In this document: positions 34,699-44,949 of the stretch, in pieces | How positions within the stretch are numbered: the first letter of the stretch is position 1 | Layout of the letters: every line of letters begins with the position of its first letter | From: Antedon mediterranea | Taxonomy: Eukaryota; Echinodermata; Crinoidea; Comatulida; Antedonidae | DNA length: 64,000 nucleotides | Direction of reading: 5' to 3' | Assembly (NCBI RefSeq): GCF_964355755.1 | Contig: NC_092673.1 | Location: forward strand, 9,679,001-9,743,000 | Notes under the pieces: model-generated | What the model saw: only the letters and a program-made list of their open reading frames with translations | Database searches by the model: none | What the model was told of the DNA's origin: nothing | Position numbers and translations under genes: made by a program

Positions 34699-35010
34699 GG
34701 GTGTCTCGAAAACAGAGACCTCGAAAACAGAGACCAGAGACCCAGGGTCTGTTTTCGAGAAAATCTTGAAAACAGAGACCCCCACTAAAACGTCTCAATA
34801 TTACGTAATATAGGCCTAGGGGGTCTCTGTTTTCGAGAAAATCACGAAAACAGAGACCCCCTATAACGTAATATTGAGACGTTTTAGTGGCGTCTCTGTT
34901 TTCGAGAACTCGAAAACAGAGACCCCCTATATTACGTAATATTGAGACGTTTTAGTGGGGGTCTCTGTTTTCGAGATTTTCTCGAAAACAGAGACCCTGG
35001 CTGGGCTGGG
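34699..35010. repeat. Array of nested hairpins built on GTCTCTGTTTTCGAGA
   Basis: The word GTCTCTGTTTTCGAGA or its complement occurs about ten times in alternating orientation. It is separated by short loops and by a second inverted unit (CACTAAAACGTCTCAATATT / complement with TTACGTAATAT). Several hairpins of different sizes can form from the same strand. Confidence 0.85.
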
Positions 35011-36884
35011 TCTCGGGTAGCTTTATTTAATATCGCTAGAGGGCGCTGTGTATAAGGGAACCAACAATTTAAATACAAAACATGTGTCCCTCCGCGACGG
35101 GGAAATACCTATGTTTGTTTTTGTTTTTCGGCGGACTTATTGTAGTTATGCTGGAACTACTTTCGGATATGACGTCTTGAATATTTGCCAAAAAATATAA
35201 AGTGACCTTTGACTGCGAAATATAATTTTTAGCGTATTTTACGATGGTAACAAGTTTTTGATCGGATTTTACTTACGGAAAACATTAAAGATTAAGTTTT
35301 TTGATCGCATCTCTGTTTTCCTTGGATTTTGAAATATAAAGGTAAGTTTGTTAGATTATTATATTCCTTAGCGCAAAAAAATGAGAGAGTGCGAAAAGTG
35401 ACCCTATTTAAAAATTGATTAGGCTAGGCCATTATAGAGGGCGCACTACATTTCGCCTAGGCTGATTGAGAGATTTTCCAAGGCAGGCAAAGTAAACTGA
35501 TGGCATCACCTTGTTGGCCTAGACTATTAAAGATAGTTAACTTGTCTGATTTTACTTTCTTTGTATTAAATTTACCTTTATTTTATGTTATATCCATAAA
35601 AACAACACCAAAAGTGAAATTTATATTTTTAGGCCTAGCAAACCATTAAATAATTTTGATTTTTTTTCCTCTTATTCCTAGGCCCTCTATCTAGTCTAGT
35701 ATAATACAGTAAATAGAACTTTTTTATATTAATTATTATTAATTAGTACTGTAACTAAAATAATTTATTTTTATTTTAACTTTATTTAAATGTTTTTATT
35801 TATTTTCCTAGGCTTATACAGTATATATATAATGTGAACTAGACTTATGCTCAGCAAGACTAATTAATTAATATAGACGTGGTCAACCTTGAATATTGTT
35901 TTTATTTGTATTCCTCATTACTCAAGAAAAGTAGTTTTTCACTATATTGTTAATTTGAACACTAATATTAACTTGGTTTTCTTTTCTTTCTTTACATTCT
36001 AGAATAAATATTTCTGCAGTTTCTGGATGATGTACAGTAAAGAAGTCCATTGAAACCAATTGACTAAAGAAGAAACAACTCTATTCAAATGTTTAATGAA
36101 CTGTATTTCTTATAGCCTGGAAAAGAAATTAAATCAAATTAGTTTCATATTAAACTCCACTTTGATTATTTGATTTCCAAATTAGCACATACAAATTATC
36201 TAAACATTTACTTAAACCATGAAAGGTCTGGCGGCATTGAAAAATGTTAATATTTTATTCCATATTCTAAATTTACTGTACTAAGCGTATGAACTTAACT
36301 GCTAACCAACATAAAATCTTGGATTTATGTAGATATTCAATGATATCTTATGATAATAAACATACAAATATATCATCATTATATCTATTAACCTTTTAAA
36401 GTATGTTTTCTTCAAAAAATTTGGGTTTTTAGGATGGTAAATATATATTTATTAGTGTTTATTACAAATTGACCTTTGACCTTATATGTGATGACCTTTG
36501 ACCTTGTTGCAAAATTTAAGTACTTACTTAATTGTTGGTGTTGCCGTACTAATGTTTCGTAAGAAGTTTATTAAAAAAATATTCATACAAATGGTACTTG
36601 AATTTTCTGTTGTGTATTTGTTTACATAGGCTAAATACACACTGATTACACACAAGGGAAACAATAATAATGCATTATATAATAGGGATATCGGGTTACA
36701 AAAGGTCGACACTAAAATTGCAATATCTTTGGTGATAATTGGCCAAATTTCATAATTTTTGTTTTAAAATGATTCTTTCACTTACCTCTATAATGTAATA
36801 TTGTTTAAAAGACTGTAAATTAAATTTAAAAATTTAGGAAGTAACCTATCTCGGGTCTCGAGGTCTCTGTTTTCGAGACACCCG
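34699..36884. mobile_element. MULE-like non-autonomous element, 9-bp target duplication
   Basis: 2,186 bp with TIRs GGGTGTCTCGAAAACAGAGA at both ends and a perfect 9-bp flanking duplication CCGTTTCGG (34690-34698, 36885-36893). A 9-bp duplication is the hallmark of Mutator-like elements. The interior from about 35040 to 36840 is AT-rich with no gene; GACCTTTGACCT words occur near 36475. The left 300 bp is an unusual inverted-repeat array, listed separately. Confidence 0.65.
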
Positions 36885-36893
36885 CCGTTTCGG

Positions 36894-37293
36894 CTGTAAA
36901 CCGACCTGTATCCCCATAAATAAAGAAATCGTCTTTATGATGGCCCCAATCGTCCGTGGTACCAGCCGATAGTCTGTTTACCATCCTACGTACCTAGCAA
37001 TGGTAGGCCTAGGCTAGGCTAGCATTTACTCACTTTGTGTAGTCCTCTCGCTTTTGTATGTGATACTTCCGTAGTATATTTACTTCGTGAAGGTTATTAT
37101 CAACTTCCCATGATATAAAGTCGACCTTTTTAAGTAATTTTTTTTCATGAAACTTTAACTCTCTCATCTTAAAAAAACGCGTTAATAAATTAATTGAGTC
37201 AATAAACTAAAGCAAAGAATATAGGCCTAGCTAGGCTATATCACTCTTTGACTAAAGTTACAACTCGACTCCCTGCTGATAATCATCAAAAAG
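36894..37293. other. Non-coding spacer
   Basis: TAGGCCTAGGCTAGGCTAGC words near 37003; no gene recognised. Confidence 0.3.
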
Positions 37294-38329
37294 CATGGTC
37301 GAAAATTATGGAACGCCGTTACTGCCTTCTTCGGCTCTTTGACCATTACGTTTGTTTTACCATTTCATATGACTCTTTCGTCATTTCATACGGCTCTTTG
37401 ATCGTTCGGTGGTTTTCTATTTTATTTGGTCCTTTTACCATTACGTTCGGTGATTTCATCATTCAGTGCTTTTACCTTTCTAACTATATTTCTCATGGAA
37501 GGCAATCACCGCCAAAAATACATTTACAAACATATAGACAGGTTCCATTTCTCAAAAAACGGCCTAGAAAACGAATCAAGAAGCATTTTTGGGTAGAAGC
37601 TGGGATCCACTTGGTTTAGGATATTTCGACCTCGCTGATTACGAATATGGCGGATCCCAAGCGAAATTCGGCCATCTAAGCCCTTAATTTGCATAATTAA
37701 AAATGGCGGCCATTTTTTATAATTACCCTATATCTCGAGAACCACTAGTCACAGATAATTAATTTTGGTGTCAAAATGTTTTAAATATATGGTTTTATAT
37801 TCACTTTAATGACACATTTTCTCAAAAAATTGATGCAAGTCGTATTTCTGACATTTTGACCTTTGACCTTGATTTATCGTATCTCAGTAACCAATAATCG
37901 GAGAGACACGAAATAGGGCTCAAATTGTTCAGAAACTATACATTCATATTTATTATAATGAAATGTTTTTACAAAAAATGGCCGATTCTACAACTATTGA
38001 CCTTTGAACTATTAGTCAAATATAATAATATAATAATAATATAACTTTGAAAATTGTGGTCTTATGAATTTTTTTTTCTTTTTAAATTGTTTAAAACATG
38101 TGTGTTTCTATCCAGTCTAATGGCATATTTTGTACAAGAATGGCCGATAGTATGGTTATTGACCTTTTAACTACAGCATAGGCCTACTGTATACTAAATA
38201 TAATATAATTGCATAACTATGAAATTATTTATACACAATAATAATTAGTAACATTATAAAATTCACTGCCATCAAATATGATGTGTTATGATTTATATAG
38301 ATTTAAAAAGGAATTTGAATACGCAAGTT

Positions 38330-38990
38330 ACATTTTTTGAAATTTGAAATTTGAAATTACCTGCCATCAATATGATGGAGTGTGCTTATAGATTTTCTAA
38401 AATGTGAACATGTCAGCTACATTTGGAAATTACCTGCCATCAATATGATGGATTATGATTATAGATTTAAATAAAAATTTGAACACGTAACCTACATTAG
38501 AAAATTACCTGCTATCAATATGATGGATTATGATTATAGATTTAAAAAAGAATTTGAACACGTCAGCTACATTTGGAAATTTGGAAATTACCTGCCATCA
38601 ATATGATGGATTATGATTGTATAGTACCTGCCATCAATATGATGGATTATGATTATAGAATTAAAAAAGAATTTGAACACGTCAGCTACATTTGGAAATT
38701 GGGAAATTACCTGCCATCAATATGATGGATTATGATTATAGATTTTAAAAAGAATTTGAACACGTAAGCTACATTTGGAAATTTGGAAATTACCTGCCAT
38801 CAATATGATGGATTATGATTGTATAGTACCTGCCATCAATATGATGGATTAGGATTATAGATTTAAAAAAGAATTTGAACACGTAAGCTACATTTGAAAA
38901 TTACTTGCCATCAATATGATGGATTATGATTGTATAGATTTAAAAGAAAATGTGAACACGTACGTAAGCTACATTTGGAATGAACATGTT
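38330..38990. repeat. 84-bp repeat array, left arm of Y
   Basis: About nine copies of a unit with TACCTGCCATCAATATGATG and GAATTTGAACACGT.AGCTAC, at about 38359, 38431, 38508, 38591, 38626, 38710, 38793, 38829 and 38904. Two copies are shortened to about 35 bp. Each unit contains the perfect inverted repeat CCATCA-ATA-TGATGG. Confidence 0.85.
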
Positions 38991-38999
38991 AAGGGCATC

Positions 39000-40085
39000 A
39001 GTTAAGATCATTCATGCAAAGGTTTCCGTCATCTTTAGCGTTGTTACAGCGGCATAAAGCTGTACATGGTAGTTTTGACTTCTTGCACCTACATCTATTG
39101 GCAGGTTATGTATCGTGTCTTGCATCCACAATAAATCATCTCTAACGAAGCAGTAGGAATAGCTTCATTTTTCAGAAGCACTGGTTGAAGTTTACCATTA
39201 GATAGCTCCCAACCAAAATATGTTGGTGATGGCAAATGCTGGATTGGCGATACAGCTTTTTTCCATACGAGTGCTTGGAAGTGTGCTCTTTTTATATGTT
39301 GGTGCACTGCATCGCTTGTTGGAGGTAATGCCTTTTTTTTTTAAAGCCTAACTTTATTGGTACTTTTAACTTGACCAACACCGTAAACGTAGCAAATGAA
39401 TCTTTCCGATTTCATAATAACTTGGTCACTGATAGGTTTTCTCCCAGGTCTTTAATTAGTTCATACCTTTTTTTAATACTTCCCATGCCGATGCCTTTGA
39501 GTGACCACTTAGATATGAGCAGTGAAGAGTTAAATTACTGTATGTATGTATTAATATAATTTAACTCTTCCCTGGATATGAGGTAGTATCGCATCCACTA
39601 ATAGTGTGGAATGGAAACAGTGCTTTTGCAGAACCCTCGGGCAAGGCTTGAAAAATGTCTTTTATAGATACTTTCTTTTTTTGGATGTCCCTGTCATCAT
39701 CCATTTGGATACCATGCTTTGGTAGTGAGACACTAGAATCACTAGTACGTCTGTATCCCTAGAAGCAACTACAACTGTGTCGTATCGGACATTGGCAGCA
39801 TGACAAGTCTCGTGTCCGATTCTTCATGGTCTGACCAGAGACAACGTATTCGTGTACAATTTTGATGATTTAACAACTGATTCTTTCATAAATCCACCAG
39901 CTGTGACAATTTCTTTGTCTATAGGAGCTTGACGAATCAACTCCTCTGATAGAAATCGTGTCAGATCTGCATTATTATCTTGTAATGCCAACAAGTTTGA
40001 CCAGCAATTTGGCAGCGGTATTTCACCACTTTCTATAATTCGACGAATTGGTCTCTGTGTTTTGGTTCATCTTTGTCTGGTGGTG
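39000..40085 (-). pseudogene. PIN/XPG-like nuclease domain + CXC cysteine-rich tail (decayed)
   Basis: Minus-strand reading across several frames gives an ordered protein. First RPIRRIIESGEIPLP, LLALQDNNADLTRFLSEEL and VTAGGFMKES (40055-39888). Then ESDTRL / DTVVVASRDTDVLVILVSH (about 39790-39728), KDIFQALPEGSAKALFPFH and TISGCDTTSY (about 39600). After a degraded stretch come LPPTSDAVHQHIKRAHFQ, PSPTYFGWELSNGKLQP and CGCKTR (39307-39095), and finally CRCKKSKLPCTALCRCNN (39080-39010). The acidic E.DTR, DTDVL and GCD motifs in this order resemble XPG/FEN1-type PIN nucleases; the Cys-rich end resembles a tesmin/TSO1 CXC motif. I recall the arrangement from uncharacterised invertebrate proteins, but have no name for it. 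Frameshifts and stops make it inactive. Its C-terminal half lies inside the left palindrome arm. Confidence 0.55.
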
Positions 40086-40465
40086 TCCTTTATCGACAGT
40101 TTTAAGTTAGGCATGCCATGTTTAAAAAAAAAAAAATTACCTCCAACAAGCGATGCAGTGCACCAGCATCATATAAAAAGAGCACACTTCCAAGCACTCG
40201 TATTGAAAAAAGCTGTATCGCCAATCCAGCATTTGCCATCACCAACATATTTTGGTTGGGAGCTATCTAATGGTAAACTTCAACCAGTGCTTCTGAAAAA
40301 TGAAGCTATTCCTACTGCTTCGTTAGAGATGATTTATTGTGGATGCAAGACACGATGCATAACCATATAGATGTAGGTGCAAAAAGTCAAAACTACCATG
40401 TACAGCTTTAATATGCTACTGTAACAACGCTAAAGATGACGGAAACCTTTGCAAGAATGATCAAA
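40062..40465 (+). pseudogene. Inverted copy of the CXC-tail part of the gene
   Basis: The open frame to 40370 repeats LPPTSDAVHQH, IKRAHFQALVLKKAVSPIQH, FGWELSNGKLQP and CGCKTRC. The cysteine tail CRCKKSKLPCTAL continues in another frame to about 40465. This is the right-arm copy of the segment at 39000-39345. The nuclease-like part is not duplicated, so the palindrome captured only the 3' end of the gene. The first about 25 residues listed in the frame come from spacer sequence and a poly-A run. Confidence 0.65.
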
Positions 40466-40534
40466 ACTGATGCCCTTAACATGTTCATTCCCAATGTAGC
40501 TTACGTGTTCACTATTCTTTCAAACCTATACAAT

Positions 40535-40990
40535 TATAATCCATCATATTGATGGCAGGTAATTTCCAAATTTCCAAATGTGGCTGACGTGTTCAAATTC
40601 TTTTTTAATTCTATAATCATAATCCATCATATTGATGGCTGGTACTATACAATCATAATCCATCATATTGATGGCAGGTAATTTCCAAATGTAGCTGACG
40701 TGTTCAAATCCTTTTTTAAATCTATAATCATAATCCATCATATTGATGGCAGGTAATTTTCTAATGTAGCTTATGTGTTCAAATTCTTTTTTAAATCTAT
40801 AATCATAATCCATCATATTGATGGCAGGTAATTTCCAAATGTAGCTGACATGTTCACATTTAAAAAAATCTATAATCATACTCCATCATATTGATGGCAG
40901 GTAATTTTAAATTTCAACAAATGTAACTTGCGTGTTCAATTTTTTTTAAAATCTATATAAATCATAACACATCATATTTGATGGCAGTGA
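40535..40990. repeat. 84-bp repeat array, right arm of Y
   Basis: The same unit as the left array in inverted orientation, about six copies (TCCATCATATTGATGGC at about 40541, 40624, 40660, 40734, 40807 and 40881). It has fewer units than the left arm, so the arrays have changed length independently. Confidence 0.85.
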
Positions 40991-41986
40991 ATTTTATAAT
41001 TTTACTAATTATTATTGAGTATAAATAATTTCATAGTTATGCAATTATATTATATTATATTCAGTATACAGTAGGCCTATGCTGTAGTTTAAAGGTCAAT
41101 AACCATACTATCGGCCATTCTTGTACAAAATGTGCCATTAGACTGTATAGAAACACACATGTTTTAAACAATTTAAAAAGAAAAAAAAATTCATAAGACC
41201 ACAATTTTCAAAGTTATATTATTATTATATTATTATATTTGACTAATAGTTCAAAGGTCAATAGTTGTAGAATCGGCCATTTTTTGTAAAAACATTTCAT
41301 TATAATAAATAAGAATGTATAGTTTCTGAACAATTTGAGCCCTATTTCGTGTCTCTCCGATTATTGGTTACTGAGATACGATAAATCAAGGTCAAAGGTC
41401 AAAATGTCAGAAATACGACTTGCATCAATTTTTTGAGAAAATGTGTCATTAAAGTGAATATAAAAACATATATTTAAAACATTTTGACACCAAAATTAAT
41501 TATCTGTGACTAGTGGTTCTCGAGATATAGGGTAATTATAAAAAATGGCCGCCATTTTTAATTATGCAAATTAAGGGCTTAGATGGCCGAATTTCGCTTG
41601 GGATCCGCCATATTCGTAATCAGCGAGGTCGAAATATCCTAAATCAAGTGGATCCCAGCTTCTACCCAAAAATGCTTCTTACATCATATTTCAGAGGAAA
41701 TAGAACTTGTCTAATACAATATATTCGTGGAAATATACAACGTACTCGCAGAAACGTACAACGTACTTGAAGAAAAGGACAACAAAAAGACATTCATAAA
41801 AACGTACAACGTGTTCGCAGAAACAGACAAACACAAAAACGTACAACGAAAATGAATGCGCAGAAAACAACCACGAAATCGTTCATTATATAAAGGGTAT
41901 GGACATTTAGGATGAAAATAGTATAATATTCAATCAAGCATTTCAAAGATAAAGATAACGCGGGTTTTTTTCTCTTTATTATATAG

Positions 41987-42340
41987 ATGCATCTTCCTCA
42001 TGGTTGGTTCCAGAAACGTATAATATCCAAACTATTTACTGTCCCACTAGTTTTATTTACGTACGAGCACGTGCGTAGTTTTGGAACACGTGCTGCACAA
42101 TTTTCTTCTTATAATGTTAATGAGGCCGTAACGGATAATTTATTGCGTGGCCAAGACCACTCAGCTGACCCCAACAACGGTAGGAAAAATGCAAATGTTT
42201 ACTTATTTTTATACGGTCGATTTCTGATTCTGATCGGAAACATGGAAGTGGCCCATTTTGCAGAAGTGATAATCCTGCAAATAAGAAAAATGATAAATAA
42301 ACAAACCTGCGTTATCTTTATCTTTGAATTAAATGCTTGA
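41987..42340 (+). other. Unrecognised 117-codon frame in the loop of element X
   Basis: The product is unlike any family I know. It begins with ATG, is basic near the N-terminus and has two hydrophobic stretches (LFTVPLVLFTY, VYLFLYGRFLILIGN). It fills the unique loop between the mirrored arms of X, where a palindromic transposon would carry its cargo, but chance openness cannot be excluded. The last about 15 codons run into the right arm. Confidence 0.25.
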
Positions 42341-42478
42341 TTGAATATTATACTATTTTCATCCTAAATGTCCATACCCTTTATATAATGGACGATCCAT
42401 GGTTATTTTCTGCGCATTCATTTTCGCGAACACCTTGTACGTTTTTGTGAATGTCTTTTTGTTGTCCTTTTCTTCAAG

Positions 42479-42590
42479 TACGTTGTATGTTTCTGCGAGT
42501 ACGTTGTACGTTTCTGCGAGTACGTTGTACGTTTCTGTGAGTACGCTGTACGTTTCTGCGTGTACGTTGTATATTTCCACGAATATATTG
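42479..42590. repeat. 21-bp minisatellite, right arm of X
   Basis: Five to six copies of a unit near ACGTTGTACGTTTCTGCGAGT. The same unit occurs inverted at about 41725-41860 in the other arm. Confidence 0.85.
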
Positions 42591-42644
42591 TATGTTTGTA
42601 ATTGTATTTTTAGCGGTGATTGCCTTCCATACTCATGCATCGTT

Positions 42645-42947
42645 CTAAATTTTCGGACCCATATAAGTGGAGTTTTTAAAGCTGCTGATTAAAACATTGC
42701 AAACTTCAGAACATATTTCACTGTAAATTTTGCTTATAACGCTTCGGGACGCAGCATAAGTTCTCTGGTTTTCTCTTCTTATAAAAGCTGGTGCGCTTTT
42801 CTTTGATGCATACATGAGAAATAAAATAGTTCTTAGCTGGGATGATATTTCTGGCACATCTAGTTCAGTTTTGTCACTAAACGAAAACGTTTGGTAAAGG
42901 CTTTCCTTAGTGTGCCAAGCTTGTGATGGCCATGAGTAGCCTACCAT
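42645..42947 (-). other. Unrecognised 100-codon frame
   Basis: The minus-strand frame encodes a polar product with TELDVPEISSQLRTILFLMY and KKSAPAFIRRENQRTY. No family is recognised. Composition looks protein-like, but no splice partner or repeat context supports it, and it starts next to the right end of element X. Confidence 0.25.
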
Positions 42948-42959
42948 AGGCCTATGTTT

Positions 42960-44940
42960 TTCGTTTGTAAACGATAACTAAAGTTTTAATAATTTTGGAA
43001 GTATTCTCCAAAAGTTCTTTTTGATACATTCTCTTCATTACCCACTTTTCCAATACAGGTGCGTTGGAAAGTCCTTCTTCGTCAGGTTCGTGCGTTTACG
43101 GTACACATAACATAACATGTACGCAACCTAACGTAACCGCGCCTATATCTATATATAAATTTACGTAAGGGCAAAATTCGGTAAATCGCGCCTTACTTCT
43201 AGAATTTTCACTCGATGGTATGTAAAGTTGGTTCGTACTTTCGGTACTGATTTTAACCGCCTGATGTAACCCTGTTTACTAATTAAATTGAGTTAGATAA
43301 TTAGTTATTGACGATTAAAACGAATTTAGGTTCAACGATTTGCCCCAATTAGGGGTGTTTTCCGATCGTGGTATACACTGTCTAATGGATGTCCATCTTG
43401 AAAAATACCCGCCAAAAAAATGCGAGGAGGCTTCGCATTTTTCTATCTCCTCCTACGATAATTGTTTTTAATAGCTGAAAACCGGTTGAACAGCTAGAGT
43501 ACACCATCATAATGTTGAAGACAGGCCGATTTTCTTTAAAAAATACTATTTTGATAGATTTAATATACGATTATAAAATGTATTGATTTGCGATGAATGG
43601 AACATCCCAATCTCTCAGTCTGCCAGAGTTTGGTTTAACACAAGTACTGTAGGTAAATTTATGAGCCCTTGGTTTAACACATACGGTAGGTAAATATATG
43701 GGCCCTTTGAGAATAAACTTGCAATAGGTTCGGAAAATGTTAAAAACCAATTTATATTATTTGAATCGGTAAACAGTTTCCATTTATTATACATTGATAA
43801 TGAAACATGAAATATTCCTATTTATGTCCCTCGAGGTTCATTACAATTTATATTTAGTAGTCCCACGGACTTCATCTTAGCCACTCCCCCGAGTGCTAAG
43901 GCCAAATTTATGATACCCTACTTTCTATGTAAGTTTAGTTACAGTTAGTTCTTGACGATAATACAACGAATTTAGGTTACACCCTTCGGCCGCGAAAACG
44001 TTTCTGTACAAATATGATACCGATTGGCTTTATTTCATTCAACAGCGACCATAATCTCGCCAATTACAGGATAGATAAACTATTTGATTATTGATGTGCT
44101 TATAAATTAAGACTCATGTAAACAGCTTGATTACATCATTTTACAGACAAACGAAACTTTTTTAAACCTACTGTTTCAATAACTGAGTATAATACTGTAT
44201 ACGTTTTCATAAGTAAGTGCATATACATTTTCGTGTTTTCATTGACGAGATTGTAATAGTAACTTCAGTAACTATTACAGTACTTATTTATTATACGACA
44301 CAAGACAATTGTATCTGACAGGTACGTACATTATTCTAAAAAATAAAATAAGTCTAGATAGATCCCTTAGGTGTCATAAATCACAGGCCAACAAATCAGT
44401 ACTCATGACAGAAATTCGACCCAGTTTGGTTCACACAAATGTTTACAGGAATTTCAACCACCACAACCGATGATTTGCCCTAAATATTTAGGTAGACTAC
44501 AGTTTAATTTTTCACTGAATAGGAGCTTGAATTTCCGATTTCCATTTCGCAGAATGTCTAGGTCTATTATTTAGTTTGGTTCTTATAATATATAAATACA
44601 ATCAACTTTATTACTGCGGTTCCATCACCACCACCACGTGCCGCCCAATTCCCCGGTACATACATTTCCATTTCTCCCTAATTTCTTTAGTCCACATAAA
44701 TTAATTGTCCTTTATGGAATCCAGTATTGGTTTTGTTGTCTCTATTCTATTCTACTGTATTCGAGAACCATCTGTGAGCACCCCTAGATGGTACGCGAGC
44801 GAAGCGAGCGTGCCATCTAGTTATAAATAATTTGTCTTAAAACGGCACGCATACACGTACACTGTAGCAATTGTTGAATACATAAAATTGTGTCAAAATC
44901 TGATCTTACCTAAAAAGAAAATTAGAATATTTAATAATAA
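42960..44940. other. Non-coding region with dispersed repeat and hairpin
   Basis: About 43270-43567 is the second copy of the 19745-19995 repeat. A short duplication GTAGGTAAAT.TATG.GCCCTT lies near 43650-43720. The hairpin at 44784-44820 is listed separately. No gene. Confidence 0.35.
44784..44820 (+). repeat. Hairpin ending in CTAG-T, possible Helitron-type 3' end
   Basis: CTAGATGGTACGC and GCGTGCCATCTAG form a 13-bp stem with one G-T wobble around an 11-nt loop, followed by T at 44821. A related segment CCATCTAGGGGTG at 57086-57098 matches the left flank plus stem in inverted orientation. Confidence 0.35.
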
Positions 44941-44949
44941 TAAGCCTAA

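Larger units (their letters stand above)
37537..41711. mobile_element. Giant palindromic element Y carrying a PIN/CXC-like gene
   Basis: 4,175 bp. TIR start is GACAGGTTCCATTTCTC (left) versus GACAAGTTCTATTTCCTC (right). The arms (37578-39358 and 40102-41680) are near-identical inverted copies with a spacer of about 740 bp. Each arm contains, from outside in: a GGGATCCACTTG block, the shared 200-bp module (ATATTCACTTTAATGACAC, GACCTTTGACCTTGA), an array of about 84-bp repeats and the 3' part of a protein gene. Left and right arms differ mainly in repeat copy number. The target may be AT-rich; a TA duplication is possible. Whole-element superfamily unknown. Confidence 0.7.
37495..42630. mobile_element. 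Outer palindromic element X (host of element Y)
   Basis: Ends are inverted copies ATGGAAGGCAATCACCGC (37495) and its complement (ending 42630). The similarity may extend outward to about 37297 and 42660 (GGTC.GAAAATT..GAACG). Excluding the inserted element Y, X has arms 41712-41965 and 42300-42600 that mirror each other, including a 21-bp minisatellite, around a loop with a 117-codon frame. Target duplication not resolved. Confidence 0.6.

Noticed and set aside
40544-40879. 111-codon minus-strand frame with a 28-residue repeat (KLPAINMMDYDYRFKKEFE)
   Set aside because: The 84-bp DNA repeat happens to be a multiple of three, which keeps the frame open; no protein family matches.
42359-42640. 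93-codon frame with repeated YNVLAETYNVLAET
   Set aside because: Translation of the 21-bp minisatellite in element X.
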